A stretch of 64,000 bases of DNA from NCBI GenBank assembly GCA_050184585.1, contig JBFXAF010000013.1:1-64000 (forward strand), in the 5' to 3' direction. The translations under genes were made by a program, and so were the position numbers. The stretch's first letter is position 1. Every line of letters begins with the position of its first letter. The notes under the pieces were generated by a model. That model was not told the origin of the DNA and searched no databases. It was given only the letters and a program-made list of their open reading frames with translations. Positions 9,130 through 17,502 of the stretch are shown piece after piece. The stretch comes from JBFXAF01 sp050184585. Lineage in GTDB: Bacteria; Pseudomonadota; Alphaproteobacteria; Rhizobiales; Rhizobiaceae.

Positions 9130-9159
9130 GACCGCTTCATGACGGGCAGTGAGGCGGTC
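9130..9159. terminator. Stem-loop between convergent genes
   Basis: GACCGCTTCA (9130-9139) pairs with TGAGGCGGTC (9150-9159) with one G-U type mismatch and a 10-nt loop. The right arm reaches into the asnB stop codon. It sits between two converging genes and could terminate transcription in both directions. No strong T-run follows, so rho-independent action is uncertain. Confidence 0.45.
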
Positions 9160-11048
9160 TAGCCGCTCACCGAGAACACCTTGCCCCATAGGCCCAGGCT
9201 GGCGATTCGCCACAAAGCGAAGTTGCGAGGGCGCTTGCCCGTAAGCACGGCGTCGGCGTAGGCGCGCGCCCCCCGCGAGTCGATCAGGCCCGGAAATCGC
9301 GTCGCGCCGGCGTCGACCCCGTCCCTGACGACATCGGACAGGCCCGACCTGAACCATTCCGCCTCCGGTGTCGCGAAGCCCAGCTTGTCGCGCCGGCCAG
9401 CCACGCGGGGAGGCAGCAGGTCGGCCATGCCGCGCCGGAGGACCCGCTTCGTGTCGCCGCCGACGAACTTGTGCCGGTCGCCAAGCGCCACCGAGAACTC
9501 CACGAGCCTGTGGTCGAGGAACGGCACTCGCGCCTCGATCCCATGGGCCATGCTGTTCCTATCCTCCCAGTGCAGCAGTTTCGGCAGTTGGGAAGCGCCG
9601 AGCATGGTCACGCACGCTTCACCGATCCCCTCGCCCGTGACCCCCAGCCTTTGCCGCGCGACGTTCAGGGCCGAGCGGTCGGGAAACGCATTCGAGGCGT
9701 CCCGGCCCAGCCACCCTTGCTGTTCCGCGACGATCCGACGGCGCCGGACCCTCTGCTGCACGGCTCCCGGCAGCAAATGGAAGACCGTATCTCGCAGTTG
9801 GGACGCGAGACCCGCGCCATGCCACCGGTGACGATCGTGGATCGTGCGAGCGAAAGTCGCGAAGCGGCCGCCCCGGACGAGGTCGGCCAGACGCTGTCCA
9901 AAAAGACTGTGGTAGCCGGCGAGCTGCTCATCGGCACCCTGGCCATCGAGCATCACCGTGATGCCTTTCTCGCGCGCTTCCCGGAAGACCAGCCATTGCG
10001 CGAAAAGGCTGGTGCTGCCGAACGGCTCGTCCTGATGCCACGTCACGCGCTCGAACAGGTCGATGACGTCCCCGGCGCGGGGCTCCACCCAATGAGCGAC
10101 ACAGTCGAATCGATCGACGACCTCCTGCGCGAAGGCGCGCTCGTCGATGACGCTGTCGGGGTAGGTCGCGGTGACGCTGTTGACGCGACCCTTGCTTCCG
10201 GACCTCTCCAGTTCCTCGCTCATCAGCGCGACGACGCTGGAACTGTCCAGGCCACCGGAAAGGCACGAACCGACCGTGACGTCGGAGCGCATGTGAAGCC
10301 TGACGGAATCGCCGAGCAGATCGCGGAAACGGCGCGCGGCCTCCGCCTCGCCGATGTCCAGCGTTCCTGGACCCGGAAGTGAGTACCAGCGCCGCTGCTC
10401 GGTCCGCAGACCCCCGCTCAATTCGATCCGCATGATTCCGCCGCCCGACACCTGCCGAACGCCTGCGAACAGGGTCTCGTCGGTGTGGTCCAACATTCCC
10501 TCGGCCAGGAAATCCAGCGCGATCGCCGGATTGATCCGCGCGGAAAACCCCGGGAGGCCGATGAACTGCTTGATCTCCGAGGCGAAGGCGATGCCGCCGG
10601 CTGAAGTCCAGCAATAAAGCGGCTTGATTCCGAACCGGTCGCGGGCGGCGACCACACGATGGCGCTCGACGTCCCACAGGATGAACGCGAACATCCCGAG
10701 CAGGCGCTCCAGTGCATCCTCGCCCCATTCGGCATACGCCGCGAGCAGCACCTCGGTGTCGGAGTTCGACACGAAACGCCGGCCGGCGGCTTCGAGCTCG
10801 GCCCGCAACTCCAGATAGTTGTAGATCTCGCCGTTGAGCACGATCCAGTAGCGGCCGTCGGCGTAGCTCATCGGCTGCAGACCGGCGTCCGACAAATCGA
10901 TGATGCTCAGTCTCCGGTGGCCGAGCGCCAGCGGGCCGGCGGGTGTGGCGGCTACCTTCCAGCCGCGACCGTCGGGGCCCCGGTGGGAGACGCGGTCGAT
11001 GTGCTTCGGGTCGGGCTCGACGCCAATTGAGCACCAGATGCCACACAT
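9159..11048 (-). CDS. asnB: Asparagine synthase (glutamine-hydrolysing), AsnB-type
   Basis: The 629-residue protein has an N-terminal class II glutaminase domain with Cys2 as nucleophile (MCGIW) plus RLSIIDLS and NGEIYNY. It is followed by an ATP-pyrophosphatase synthetase domain with SGGLDSS and the HxxDxP-like WHQDEPFGS. It uses glutamine and ATP to amidate a carboxylate. Within polysaccharide loci, AsnB homologues (for example WbpS) commonly amidate uronic-acid sugars. The neighbouring UDP-sugar dehydrogenase, which makes a uronic acid, supports that here, though plain asparagine synthesis cannot be excluded. It is separated by 60 bp from the upstream dehydrogenase gene on the same strand, so probably co-transcribed. 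Confidence 0.9.
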   Translation of the reverse strand: MCGIWCSIGVEPDPKHIDRVSHRGPDGRGWKVAATPAGPLALGHRRLSIIDLSDAGLQPMSYADGRYWIVLNGEIYNYLELRAELEAAGRRFVSNSDTEVLLAAYAEWGEDALERLLGMFAFILWDVERHRVVAARDRFGIKPLYCWTSAGGIAFASEIKQFIGLPGFSARINPAIALDFLAEGMLDHTDETLFAGVRQVSGGGIMRIELSGGLRTEQRRWYSLPGPGTLDIGEAEAARRFRDLLGDSVRLHMRSDVTVGSCLSGGLDSSSVVALMSEELERSGSKGRVNSVTATYPDSVIDERAFAQEVVDRFDCVAHWVEPRAGDVIDLFERVTWHQDEPFGSTSLFAQWLVFREAREKGITVMLDGQGADEQLAGYHSLFGQRLADLVRGGRFATFARTIHDRHRWHGAGLASQLRDTVFHLLPGAVQQRVRRRRIVAEQQGWLGRDASNAFPDRSALNVARQRLGVTGEGIGEACVTMLGASQLPKLLHWEDRNSMAHGIEARVPFLDHRLVEFSVALGDRHKFVGGDTKRVLRRGMADLLPPRVAGRRDKLGFATPEAEWFRSGLSDVVRDGVDAGATRFPGLIDSRGARAYADAVLTGKRPRNFALWRIASLGLWGKVFSVSG

Positions 11049-11108
11049 GCGATCAGCTTCCTGGCCGTCTGCTTGTGAGGGCCGAAGGGCCGATCGCCGC
11101 GGAAACGA

Positions 11109-12404
11109 TCATGCCTTCACGACGTTCTCGAAACGCTCGCGATAGCGCCCCCTGGTGTCGATCACGAGCTGGGCATGACGACGGATCATGTCGAAGTCGA
11201 AAACGCTGTGATCGGTCAGTACCACGACGCAATCGTATGAGGCGATGACCTCCGGCGTCAGCTCGACGGAGTTCAGGTCGAACTTGTGCTCTCGCATCTT
11301 CGGGAACACGGGCACCATCGGATCCGAGTATTCCACCTGAGCGCCGCGGTCCCTGAGTATCTCCATCACGAACACGGATGGCGATTCGCGCATGTCATCG
11401 ACATCCCGCTTGTACGCGATGCCAAGCGCCAGGATGCGGCTGCCCATGAGCGCCTTGCGGCGATCGTTCAGCGCCGCCGCGATCTTGCGCACCACCCACT
11501 CCGGCATGTCGCGATTGACCTCACCGGCCAACTCGATGAAATGTGTGTTGAGCCCGTACTCGCGCGCCTTCCAGGTGAGATAGAACGGGTCGATCGGTAT
11601 GCAGTGCCCGCCAATGCCCGGACCCGGATAGTACGGGGTGAAGCCGAAAGGCTTCGTCGCGGCCGCGTCGATGACCTCGTGGATGTCGATGCCCATCCGG
11701 TCGGCGATGACCTTCATCTCGTTGACGAGACCGATGTTCACGGACCGATGGATGTTCTCGAGCAGCTTGGTCAGTTCGGCGACTTGGGTCGATGACACGG
11801 CGACCACCTTGTCGATCGCAAGATTGTAGAGCGCTACGCCGGCATCCCGGCAGGCCGGCGTCGTACCACCGAGGATCTTGGGGATCGTCTGGGTATTGAA
11901 ATGCGCGTTGCCGGGATCCTCGCGTTCGGGCGAATAGACGACGTAGAAGTCCTCGCCGACCCGAAGGCCGCGCTTCTCGACATAGGGAAGTAGCACTTCG
12001 GCCGTGGTCCCCGGATAGGTCGTACTCTCGAGCGAGAGCAGCTGTTGCGCACGAAGGTGAGGCGATATCGAGTTCATCGTTCCGACGATGAACGACAGGT
12101 CGGGTTCGCGGTGACGGCTGAGCGGCGTGGGCACGCAAATGATGATTGCATCGACTTCCGGAATTCGCGTGAAATCCCCCGTCGTCTCGAAACCTCCGCG
12201 AACCGCCACCTCGATCTCGCTCGATGGGATATGGCGAATCGGGCTGTGACCCCGGTTGAGGCCAGACACCCTTTCGGCGTCGATATCGAAGCCGATCACC
12301 CTGAGGCCTACGCTGCTGAATCGCAGTGCGAGCGGAATCCCGACATAACCGAGGCCGACAATGCCGATCACAGCTTCTCGCGACTTCAGTCTTTCCAGAA
12401 GCAT
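11109..12404 (-). CDS. Nucleotide-sugar 6-dehydrogenase, WbpA/WecC-like
   Basis: The 431-residue protein oxidises a UDP-HexNAc (GlcNAc or ManNAc type) at C6 to the uronic acid using two NAD+. The Rossmann motif GLGYVGIPLA is at about 17-26. The catalytic cysteine is Cys268 in PGPGIGGHCIPIDPFY, and the C-terminal domain has GIAYKRDVDDMRESPS. The sequence style resembles WbpA (UDP-GlcNAc dehydrogenase) more than Ugd, judged from memory of the family. It diverges from the wbpM/capD-like gene across 168 bp and precedes asnB. Confidence 0.88.
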   Translation of the reverse strand: MLLERLKSREAVIGIVGLGYVGIPLALRFSSVGLRVIGFDIDAERVSGLNRGHSPIRHIPSSEIEVAVRGGFETTGDFTRIPEVDAIIICVPTPLSRHREPDLSFIVGTMNSISPHLRAQQLLSLESTTYPGTTAEVLLPYVEKRGLRVGEDFYVVYSPEREDPGNAHFNTQTIPKILGGTTPACRDAGVALYNLAIDKVVAVSSTQVAELTKLLENIHRSVNIGLVNEMKVIADRMGIDIHEVIDAAATKPFGFTPYYPGPGIGGHCIPIDPFYLTWKAREYGLNTHFIELAGEVNRDMPEWVVRKIAAALNDRRKALMGSRILALGIAYKRDVDDMRESPSVFVMEILRDRGAQVEYSDPMVPVFPKMREHKFDLNSVELTPEVIASYDCVVVLTDHSVFDFDMIRRHAQLVIDTRGRYRERFENVVKA

Positions 12405-12572
12405 CCACGTCCGTCCTGATGGAGTTTGATGGCGCGCTTAATGGGACAAACCGAGCGAAACTTCAATCCGCGTCAGCGTCGCTTCGGCGGCGGCGTCATT
12501 GCCGCTGCCATTGCGAGCTTGTATGTTCCGTTCTGGCCGGCGCAGATTTCCATGGGCCGTTGACACGCCCGT

Positions 12573-14525
12573 ATGGGAAACGGAATGCCAAAATTCCCGT
12601 TTGAGTTGAAACTGCCTCCCTGGCGTCACTTTCGCCATGGAACCGCTCTGCTGGTGGATCTGCTTATCGCGCTGGCGGCTTTCGTGGCCGCTTATCTGAC
12701 GCTGTTCACGTTTCGCGCGGCATTCTCGATACCGGACCTGACGCCGAAACTCATGTGGTTCTCCGCGTCTGTCATCTGCTCGTTCGGCCTGTTCGATCTC
12801 TACAGGGGATCGTGGCGCTACGTCTCGATTGTCGACTTCGTTTCAATCGTCAAGGCGTCGGCCACGGCGGTCATTTTCTTCATCGTCGTGGCGTTTCTGA
12901 CGACGCGAGGCGCGGCGGTTCCTCGTTCGGTGCTCATCCTGACCACGATCTACATGATCGGGGGTCTCACCGGCGCGCGCATAGCATACAGGATCGCGCT
13001 GGAGCGCTTCGGTGTCACGACCCGATTGGCCACGGCATCCCACAATGTGCTCTTGTACGGCCTGAGCGACAAGGCGGAGAGCTTCATCCGCGCCAACCAG
13101 CGAGCCGGCGGACCCGTTGTCGCGATCGCCGGTATCCTCGATGATTCGGGCAATAGCGTCGGACGTCTCATCCATGGGGTGTCGGTGCTGGGTCCACTCG
13201 ACGAACTCGATCGGATTCTCGCGCGTCTCGGCCGGCGCTCGATCATGGTCGACGAGATCGTCGTCACGGAGGCCACCCATGACCGCAAACAGCTCACCCG
13301 CGTTCTTGAACGCGCGAACGCCCACTCGATCCGTGTATCGCGTATCCCTGACCTGACGGATATGGACAGGGTGACGGCCGGGTCCCTGCTGAAACCGCGC
13401 CCCATCGAAATCGGAGACCTGCTCCCCCGCCCGGAGGTCCGGACCAATCTGGAAAGCGTCGCGGATTTGATCGAAGGCAGGTCCGTCCTGGTCACCGGCG
13501 CGGGCGGCTCGATTGGCTCTGAACTCTGCCGCCAGATCGCTGTCTTCGGTCCGCGACGCTTCGTGGTGACGGACAATTCCGAGTACAATCTCTTCGCGCT
13601 CGACAACGAGTTGCGCGAGGCGCGGCCCGACCTCGATATCGTGCCGCTGATCGTCGACGTTCGTGACCGCGCCAGGGTGGAACGCGTCTTCGCCGATTGC
13701 CGACCGGACGTCGTCTTCCATGCGGCGGCGCTCAAGCATGTACCGCTTGCCGAGGAGAACCCTCTGGAGGCCGTCAAGACCAACGTCCTGGGAACCCGCA
13801 ACGTCGCCGATGCCGCGCAACTCAACGAGGCTCGCGCGTTCGTGATGATCTCGACCGACAAGGCCGTGAACCCCACCTCGGTGATGGGCGCGACCAAGCG
13901 CGCGGCCGAGGCCTATTGTCAGGCACTGGACCTGTCCTCTGTCCGGACACGCTTCAAGACAGTCAGGTTCGGCAATGTTCTCGGTTCGACCGGCTCGGTC
14001 GTGCCGCGCTTCGAGGAGCAGATCGCGGCCGGTGGTCCCGTTACCGTCACCCATCGAGATATCGTCAGGTACTTCATGACCATCCCGGAGGCGGTCCGGT
14101 TGGTCCTGAACGCATCCGCGCGTGGTCTTTCCAGCCCGACCGAGCGGGGTCGGATCATGGTGCTTGACATGGGAAACCCTGTTCGCATCCTGGATCTGGC
14201 CGAGCGGATGATCCAACTGGCCGGATTCAAGCCCTATGGCGACATCGATATCGTGTTCACTGGCTTGCGGAGGGGCGAGAAGCTCTATGAGGAGTTGTTC
14301 GACCCCACCGAACTCCAGGAGTCCGGAGGCCAGGAAGGCTACGTGCTCGCTGCGCCCCGCATCGCCGATCCCGCGCTGCTTTCACGCATGTTGACGCAGT
14401 TCGAGGATTGCGTTGCAAACGAAGATGCCGTGCGAGCGATTCAGGTCCTTGGCCATCTGGTCCCCGAATATTCGCATGGCCGGGCGGCGGCGGAACATGA
14501 AGACAGCAAACTGCCATCCTACTGA
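12573..14525 (+). CDS. Membrane nucleotide-sugar dehydratase/epimerase, WbpM/CapD family
   Basis: The 650-residue protein has about four N-terminal membrane helices (near 25-48, 60-74, 97-110, 119-138), a CoA-binding-like domain, and a cytosolic extended-SDR domain with GAGGSIGSE at about 309-317. HAAALKHVPLAEENP, ISTDKAVNPTSVMGATKRAAE and FGNVLGSTGSV follow. The tyrosine of the usual YxxxK is replaced by Met438 with Lys442, as in WbpM. Such enzymes are UDP-GlcNAc 4,6-dehydratases or epimerases that start synthesis of modified amino sugars. The start could be ATG 12573 or ATG 12585; a GGGAAACGGA stretch just before 12585 makes the second plausible. Confidence 0.9.
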   Translation: MGNGMPKFPFELKLPPWRHFRHGTALLVDLLIALAAFVAAYLTLFTFRAAFSIPDLTPKLMWFSASVICSFGLFDLYRGSWRYVSIVDFVSIVKASATAVIFFIVVAFLTTRGAAVPRSVLILTTIYMIGGLTGARIAYRIALERFGVTTRLATASHNVLLYGLSDKAESFIRANQRAGGPVVAIAGILDDSGNSVGRLIHGVSVLGPLDELDRILARLGRRSIMVDEIVVTEATHDRKQLTRVLERANAHSIRVSRIPDLTDMDRVTAGSLLKPRPIEIGDLLPRPEVRTNLESVADLIEGRSVLVTGAGGSIGSELCRQIAVFGPRRFVVTDNSEYNLFALDNELREARPDLDIVPLIVDVRDRARVERVFADCRPDVVFHAAALKHVPLAEENPLEAVKTNVLGTRNVADAAQLNEARAFVMISTDKAVNPTSVMGATKRAAEAYCQALDLSSVRTRFKTVRFGNVLGSTGSVVPRFEEQIAAGGPVTVTHRDIVRYFMTIPEAVRLVLNASARGLSSPTERGRIMVLDMGNPVRILDLAERMIQLAGFKPYGDIDIVFTGLRRGEKLYEELFDPTELQESGGQEGYVLAAPRIADPALLSRMLTQFEDCVANEDAVRAIQVLGHLVPEYSHGRAAAEHEDSKLPSY

Positions 14526-14555
14526 CGACTGGCAGGGCGATCGGACCGCTCATCC

Positions 14556-15863
14556 GTGCGCGGATGCCGCGACCGCGACGGTTCGGCAACGAGGGTGAGC
14601 AGCGATCCGGACGCCGGTCCGTCACCCGAGAGGCGCCCGTCTTTTGCCCGGCATGGGGTGGACGGTATCGTTCGATCTCGCCTGTTCATCGATCGTCGAT
14701 GGCCATTCGCCCTGCTGTATTGTGCCGTCGTGGCGATGATCATCGGGCTCCCGCCCAGCAAATTCCCCCGTGACGTCTTCGACTTTCTCGTCTTTCTTCC
14801 GGCCTTTCTCTCGCTGGACCGAAACCGGATCGTCCTTTTGTGGTCGTCGCCTGTGCTCAGGGTCATAGGTCTGATCCTTGTCTATGCCGGGCTGACCCAC
14901 TTATGGGGTCCGCCCGACGAAGGTCTGTTTGACTGGCGCCACTTGCGCTCCATGGTGATGATCTTCGGTTTCGTGGCGATGGCCGCTTGGCTGACTGCAC
15001 GGGACGAGCGGTTCCTCGACATCCTCTTCCTCTCGGCCGGATGGGCGGCTGCGATCATGGCGGCCGTTTCGATCTGGCTGTTCGCGACCGGCGCCGGAGC
15101 ATCGAGCGCCGGTAGGCTGATCGGATGGGCTTGGCCGGACCCCAACAGCTCGGCCGCGGTGGTGGCTGTGATCCTCCTTGGCCTCCTCGACCGGATATCC
15201 CGCTTTGCGAGGATATCGCTTCTTGCCGCCGGCATTGCCGCGCCGGTCCCGCTACTGCTCGTATTCATGGCTCTCACCGAGGCACGGGCGGCGGCGGCCG
15301 GTCTGTTTCTCGGAGTCGCCGTGCTCGCTCTGGCGATTACGAGGAGACGCGGCATCTCGTGGAAGATCAGCTCTTCCGTCGGGGGCTTGCTGGTCGCAAT
15401 CCTGGCGACCGCTGCCCCACGTTGGGAGTTGACCTCGCTGCTGTCCACCTCGGCGGGCTATTTTTATCTCTGGGACCACTACTTCAACCTGGCGATGCAG
15501 AAGCCGTGGCTCGGCCACGGGATCCTGGCCCTCGAAGCCGTCACGATGCCCGGCGGCCAGGTCCTGACGAACGCTCACAACAAGATCATCGACGCGTTCT
15601 TCTATGGCGGTGGAATCGCGGTGGCGCTACTGGCTGCACTGATCGTCATAGCAGGGCAGTTTGCCGTCAGAACGCTCTACAGACGAGGCGACGGCTTGCC
15701 CGGCGCACTTCTGGCCTTTTGCACGATCTATACGTTTGGCATCCCAGCGGTCCTGCCGCTGTTCAGTTCGATGGCATGGTGGTGGATTCACTGCTGGCTG
15801 CCGCTTGCCATCATCGCAGGCGTTCAAATCCGCGATTTGCTCAATGAGCGACGCGCCGCCTAA
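14556..15863 (+). CDS. O-antigen ligase/polymerase-like membrane protein (Wzy/WaaL family)
   Basis: The 435-codon frame encodes about ten hydrophobic segments with a larger periplasmic loop near YFYLWDHYFNLAMQKPWLGHGILALEA. The P-W-L-G-H-G motif is typical of Wzy_C/O-antigen-ligase proteins, and NAHN follows. Such proteins join repeat units or ligate them to lipid A in the inner membrane. The start is unclear: GTG at 14556, 14595 and 14658 are all in frame, with no convincing Shine-Dalgarno. The first 35-40 residues are hydrophilic, so a later start is possible. It follows the WbpM-like gene by 30 bp. Confidence 0.82.
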   Translation: MRGCRDRDGSATRVSSDPDAGPSPERRPSFARHGVDGIVRSRLFIDRRWPFALLYCAVVAMIIGLPPSKFPRDVFDFLVFLPAFLSLDRNRIVLLWSSPVLRVIGLILVYAGLTHLWGPPDEGLFDWRHLRSMVMIFGFVAMAAWLTARDERFLDILFLSAGWAAAIMAAVSIWLFATGAGASSAGRLIGWAWPDPNSSAAVVAVILLGLLDRISRFARISLLAAGIAAPVPLLLVFMALTEARAAAAGLFLGVAVLALAITRRRGISWKISSSVGGLLVAILATAAPRWELTSLLSTSAGYFYLWDHYFNLAMQKPWLGHGILALEAVTMPGGQVLTNAHNKIIDAFFYGGGIAVALLAALIVIAGQFAVRTLYRRGDGLPGALLAFCTIYTFGIPAVLPLFSSMAWWWIHCWLPLAIIAGVQIRDLLNERRAA

Positions 15864-16002
15864 CCGTTGCCACGCTAGACGCCTGACCATCGCCAGCCGA
15901 TCACAGGCTTGCTTGTCGCATTCGGCAACGACGGCCTGGCCGCCGCGTGGATTTGTGCCATTGCGGAACGATGACGCATAGGTTACAGGGCCAGCTTGCA
16001 TT

Positions 16003-17502
16003 TTGCGACAACGGCTATTGCTCGTGCTGCCCCCTGACCTCCTCACCAACGACTTCGATGCTCGGGGTGCGCCAATCGCGTGGACGACCGAGCGGTTCTT
16101 CGAAGCACTCAACATGCGGAACATGGCAAACAACCGGCGCGCGGCCGAACGCGCATTGTCGGCGGCGGCGATTCTGCCGAAGCCACTCGACATGGACGCA
16201 CTGCGCGACGAGGCTGGGCGTCCTCCCAAACTGGCGGCTGCGCGCGCGCTTCTCGAAGCCTCGCGGCGCAGGCGCCAGGTATCGCTCTTCGCCGAACTCC
16301 ACACGATAGGTGATGGCCGGTACCTGGTCGCCGCCAACGACGGGCGCTCCAGGAGGAGTTGGGTGTTCATCGACGGTCCCGAGCCAGGCGACGCGGATTT
16401 GATCGCCGCTCTTCGGGCGCTCGCGGGCCAACCTGAGAAACACGCGATCTTCTGGCCGCATGGCCGCCTCGCGGCACGTCTGCGCGCGCTGGCAGACCCA
16501 GATCACGCGATCGCCGGCCTTGCGACGGCCCTTGCCGCCTACCACCCGCTGTTCGATCTGGAACGCTACCGCGCCGGTCTCCCGCGCCTGAACCGGAACC
16601 ATGGTCCGCCAACGCATCTCGACAGGCTGGAAGCCGAAAGCATGCACATCATGCGCGAGGTGGCTGCGGAGGCGGAGCACCCCGTCATGCTCTATTCGGT
16701 CGGCAAGGACAGCGCCGTGATGCTGCACCTGGCGCGCAAGGCCTTCCTGCCAGGTCGACCACCGTTCCCGCTCCTCCACGTCGATACGCGCTGGAAATTT
16801 CAGGAGATGTACCAGTTCCGCGAGCAGATGGCGCGGGACTCCGGCATGGATCTGCTCGTTCATGTGAACCAGGACGGCATAGCAAGAGACATCAATCCCA
16901 TCGATCACGGCAGCGCGCTGCACACCGACGTCATGAAGACGCAAGGCCTCAAGCAGGCGTTGCAAAAGCACGACTTCGACGTCGCCTTCGGCGGCGCAAG
17001 ACGCGACGAGGAAAAAAGCCGCTCGAAGGAGCGCATCTTCTCGTTCCGAAACGCCGCGCAGGTCTGGGACCCGAAGAACCAGCGGCCTGAGCTGTGGAAC
17101 CTCTACAATACGCGCAAGCGCAAGGGCGAAAGCATCCGCGTCTTCCCAATCTCGAACTGGACCGAGCTGGACGTCTGGCAGTACATCTACCGTGAGCGCA
17201 TCCCGATCGTCCCGCTGTACTTCGCGGCGGTCCGACCGGTCGTCGAGCGTGACGGCATGCTGCTGCTCGTCGACGATGACCGGCTGACCTTGATGCCCGG
17301 CGAGACGGTCCAGTTCCGCAAGGTCCGCTTTCGCACCCTCGGCTGCTATCCGCTTTCGGGCGGCTTCGAATCGACGGCCGATGACCTTGCGTCGATCGTG
17401 CTGGAGCTTCAGCAGGCGCGCAGCAGCGAGCGGCAGGGCCGCGCGATCGACACCGATTCCGTCGGCTCGATGGAGAAGAAGAAGCAGGAGGGCTATTTTT
17501 GA
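16003..17502 (+). CDS. cysD: Sulfate adenylyltransferase subunit 2 with a novel N-terminal extension
   Basis: The C-terminal ~300 residues are a normal CysD: HLDRLEAESMHIMREV, the PP-loop YSVGKDSAVM (about 231-240), FGGARRDEEKSRSKERIFS, and the C-terminal end MEKKKQEGYF. With CysN it makes adenylyl sulfate from ATP and sulfate. The family is usually about 300 residues, whereas this frame is 499, with roughly 200 extra residues before the core. No ATG exists at the usual CysD start, and the first in-frame ATG after the junction (16642) would remove conserved residues, so a fusion is likely. The true start is unclear: TTG 16003, TTG 16018, GTG 16024 and ATG 16111 are candidates, and an in-frame TAG at 15979 limits it. 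I do not recognise the extension. The stop overlaps cysNC. Confidence 0.85.
   Translation: MRQRLLLVLPPDLLTNDFDARGAPIAWTTERFFEALNMRNMANNRRAAERALSAAAILPKPLDMDALRDEAGRPPKLAAARALLEASRRRRQVSLFAELHTIGDGRYLVAANDGRSRRSWVFIDGPEPGDADLIAALRALAGQPEKHAIFWPHGRLAARLRALADPDHAIAGLATALAAYHPLFDLERYRAGLPRLNRNHGPPTHLDRLEAESMHIMREVAAEAEHPVMLYSVGKDSAVMLHLARKAFLPGRPPFPLLHVDTRWKFQEMYQFREQMARDSGMDLLVHVNQDGIARDINPIDHGSALHTDVMKTQGLKQALQKHDFDVAFGGARRDEEKSRSKERIFSFRNAAQVWDPKNQRPELWNLYNTRKRKGESIRVFPISNWTELDVWQYIYRERIPIVPLYFAAVRPVVERDGMLLLVDDDRLTLMPGETVQFRKVRFRTLGCYPLSGGFESTADDLASIVLELQQARSSERQGRAIDTDSVGSMEKKKQEGYF

Noticed and set aside
12843..14216. 457-codon minus-strand frame opposite the WbpM-like gene
   Set aside because: It is antisense to a gene with clear SDR motifs, and its residue composition is not protein-like.
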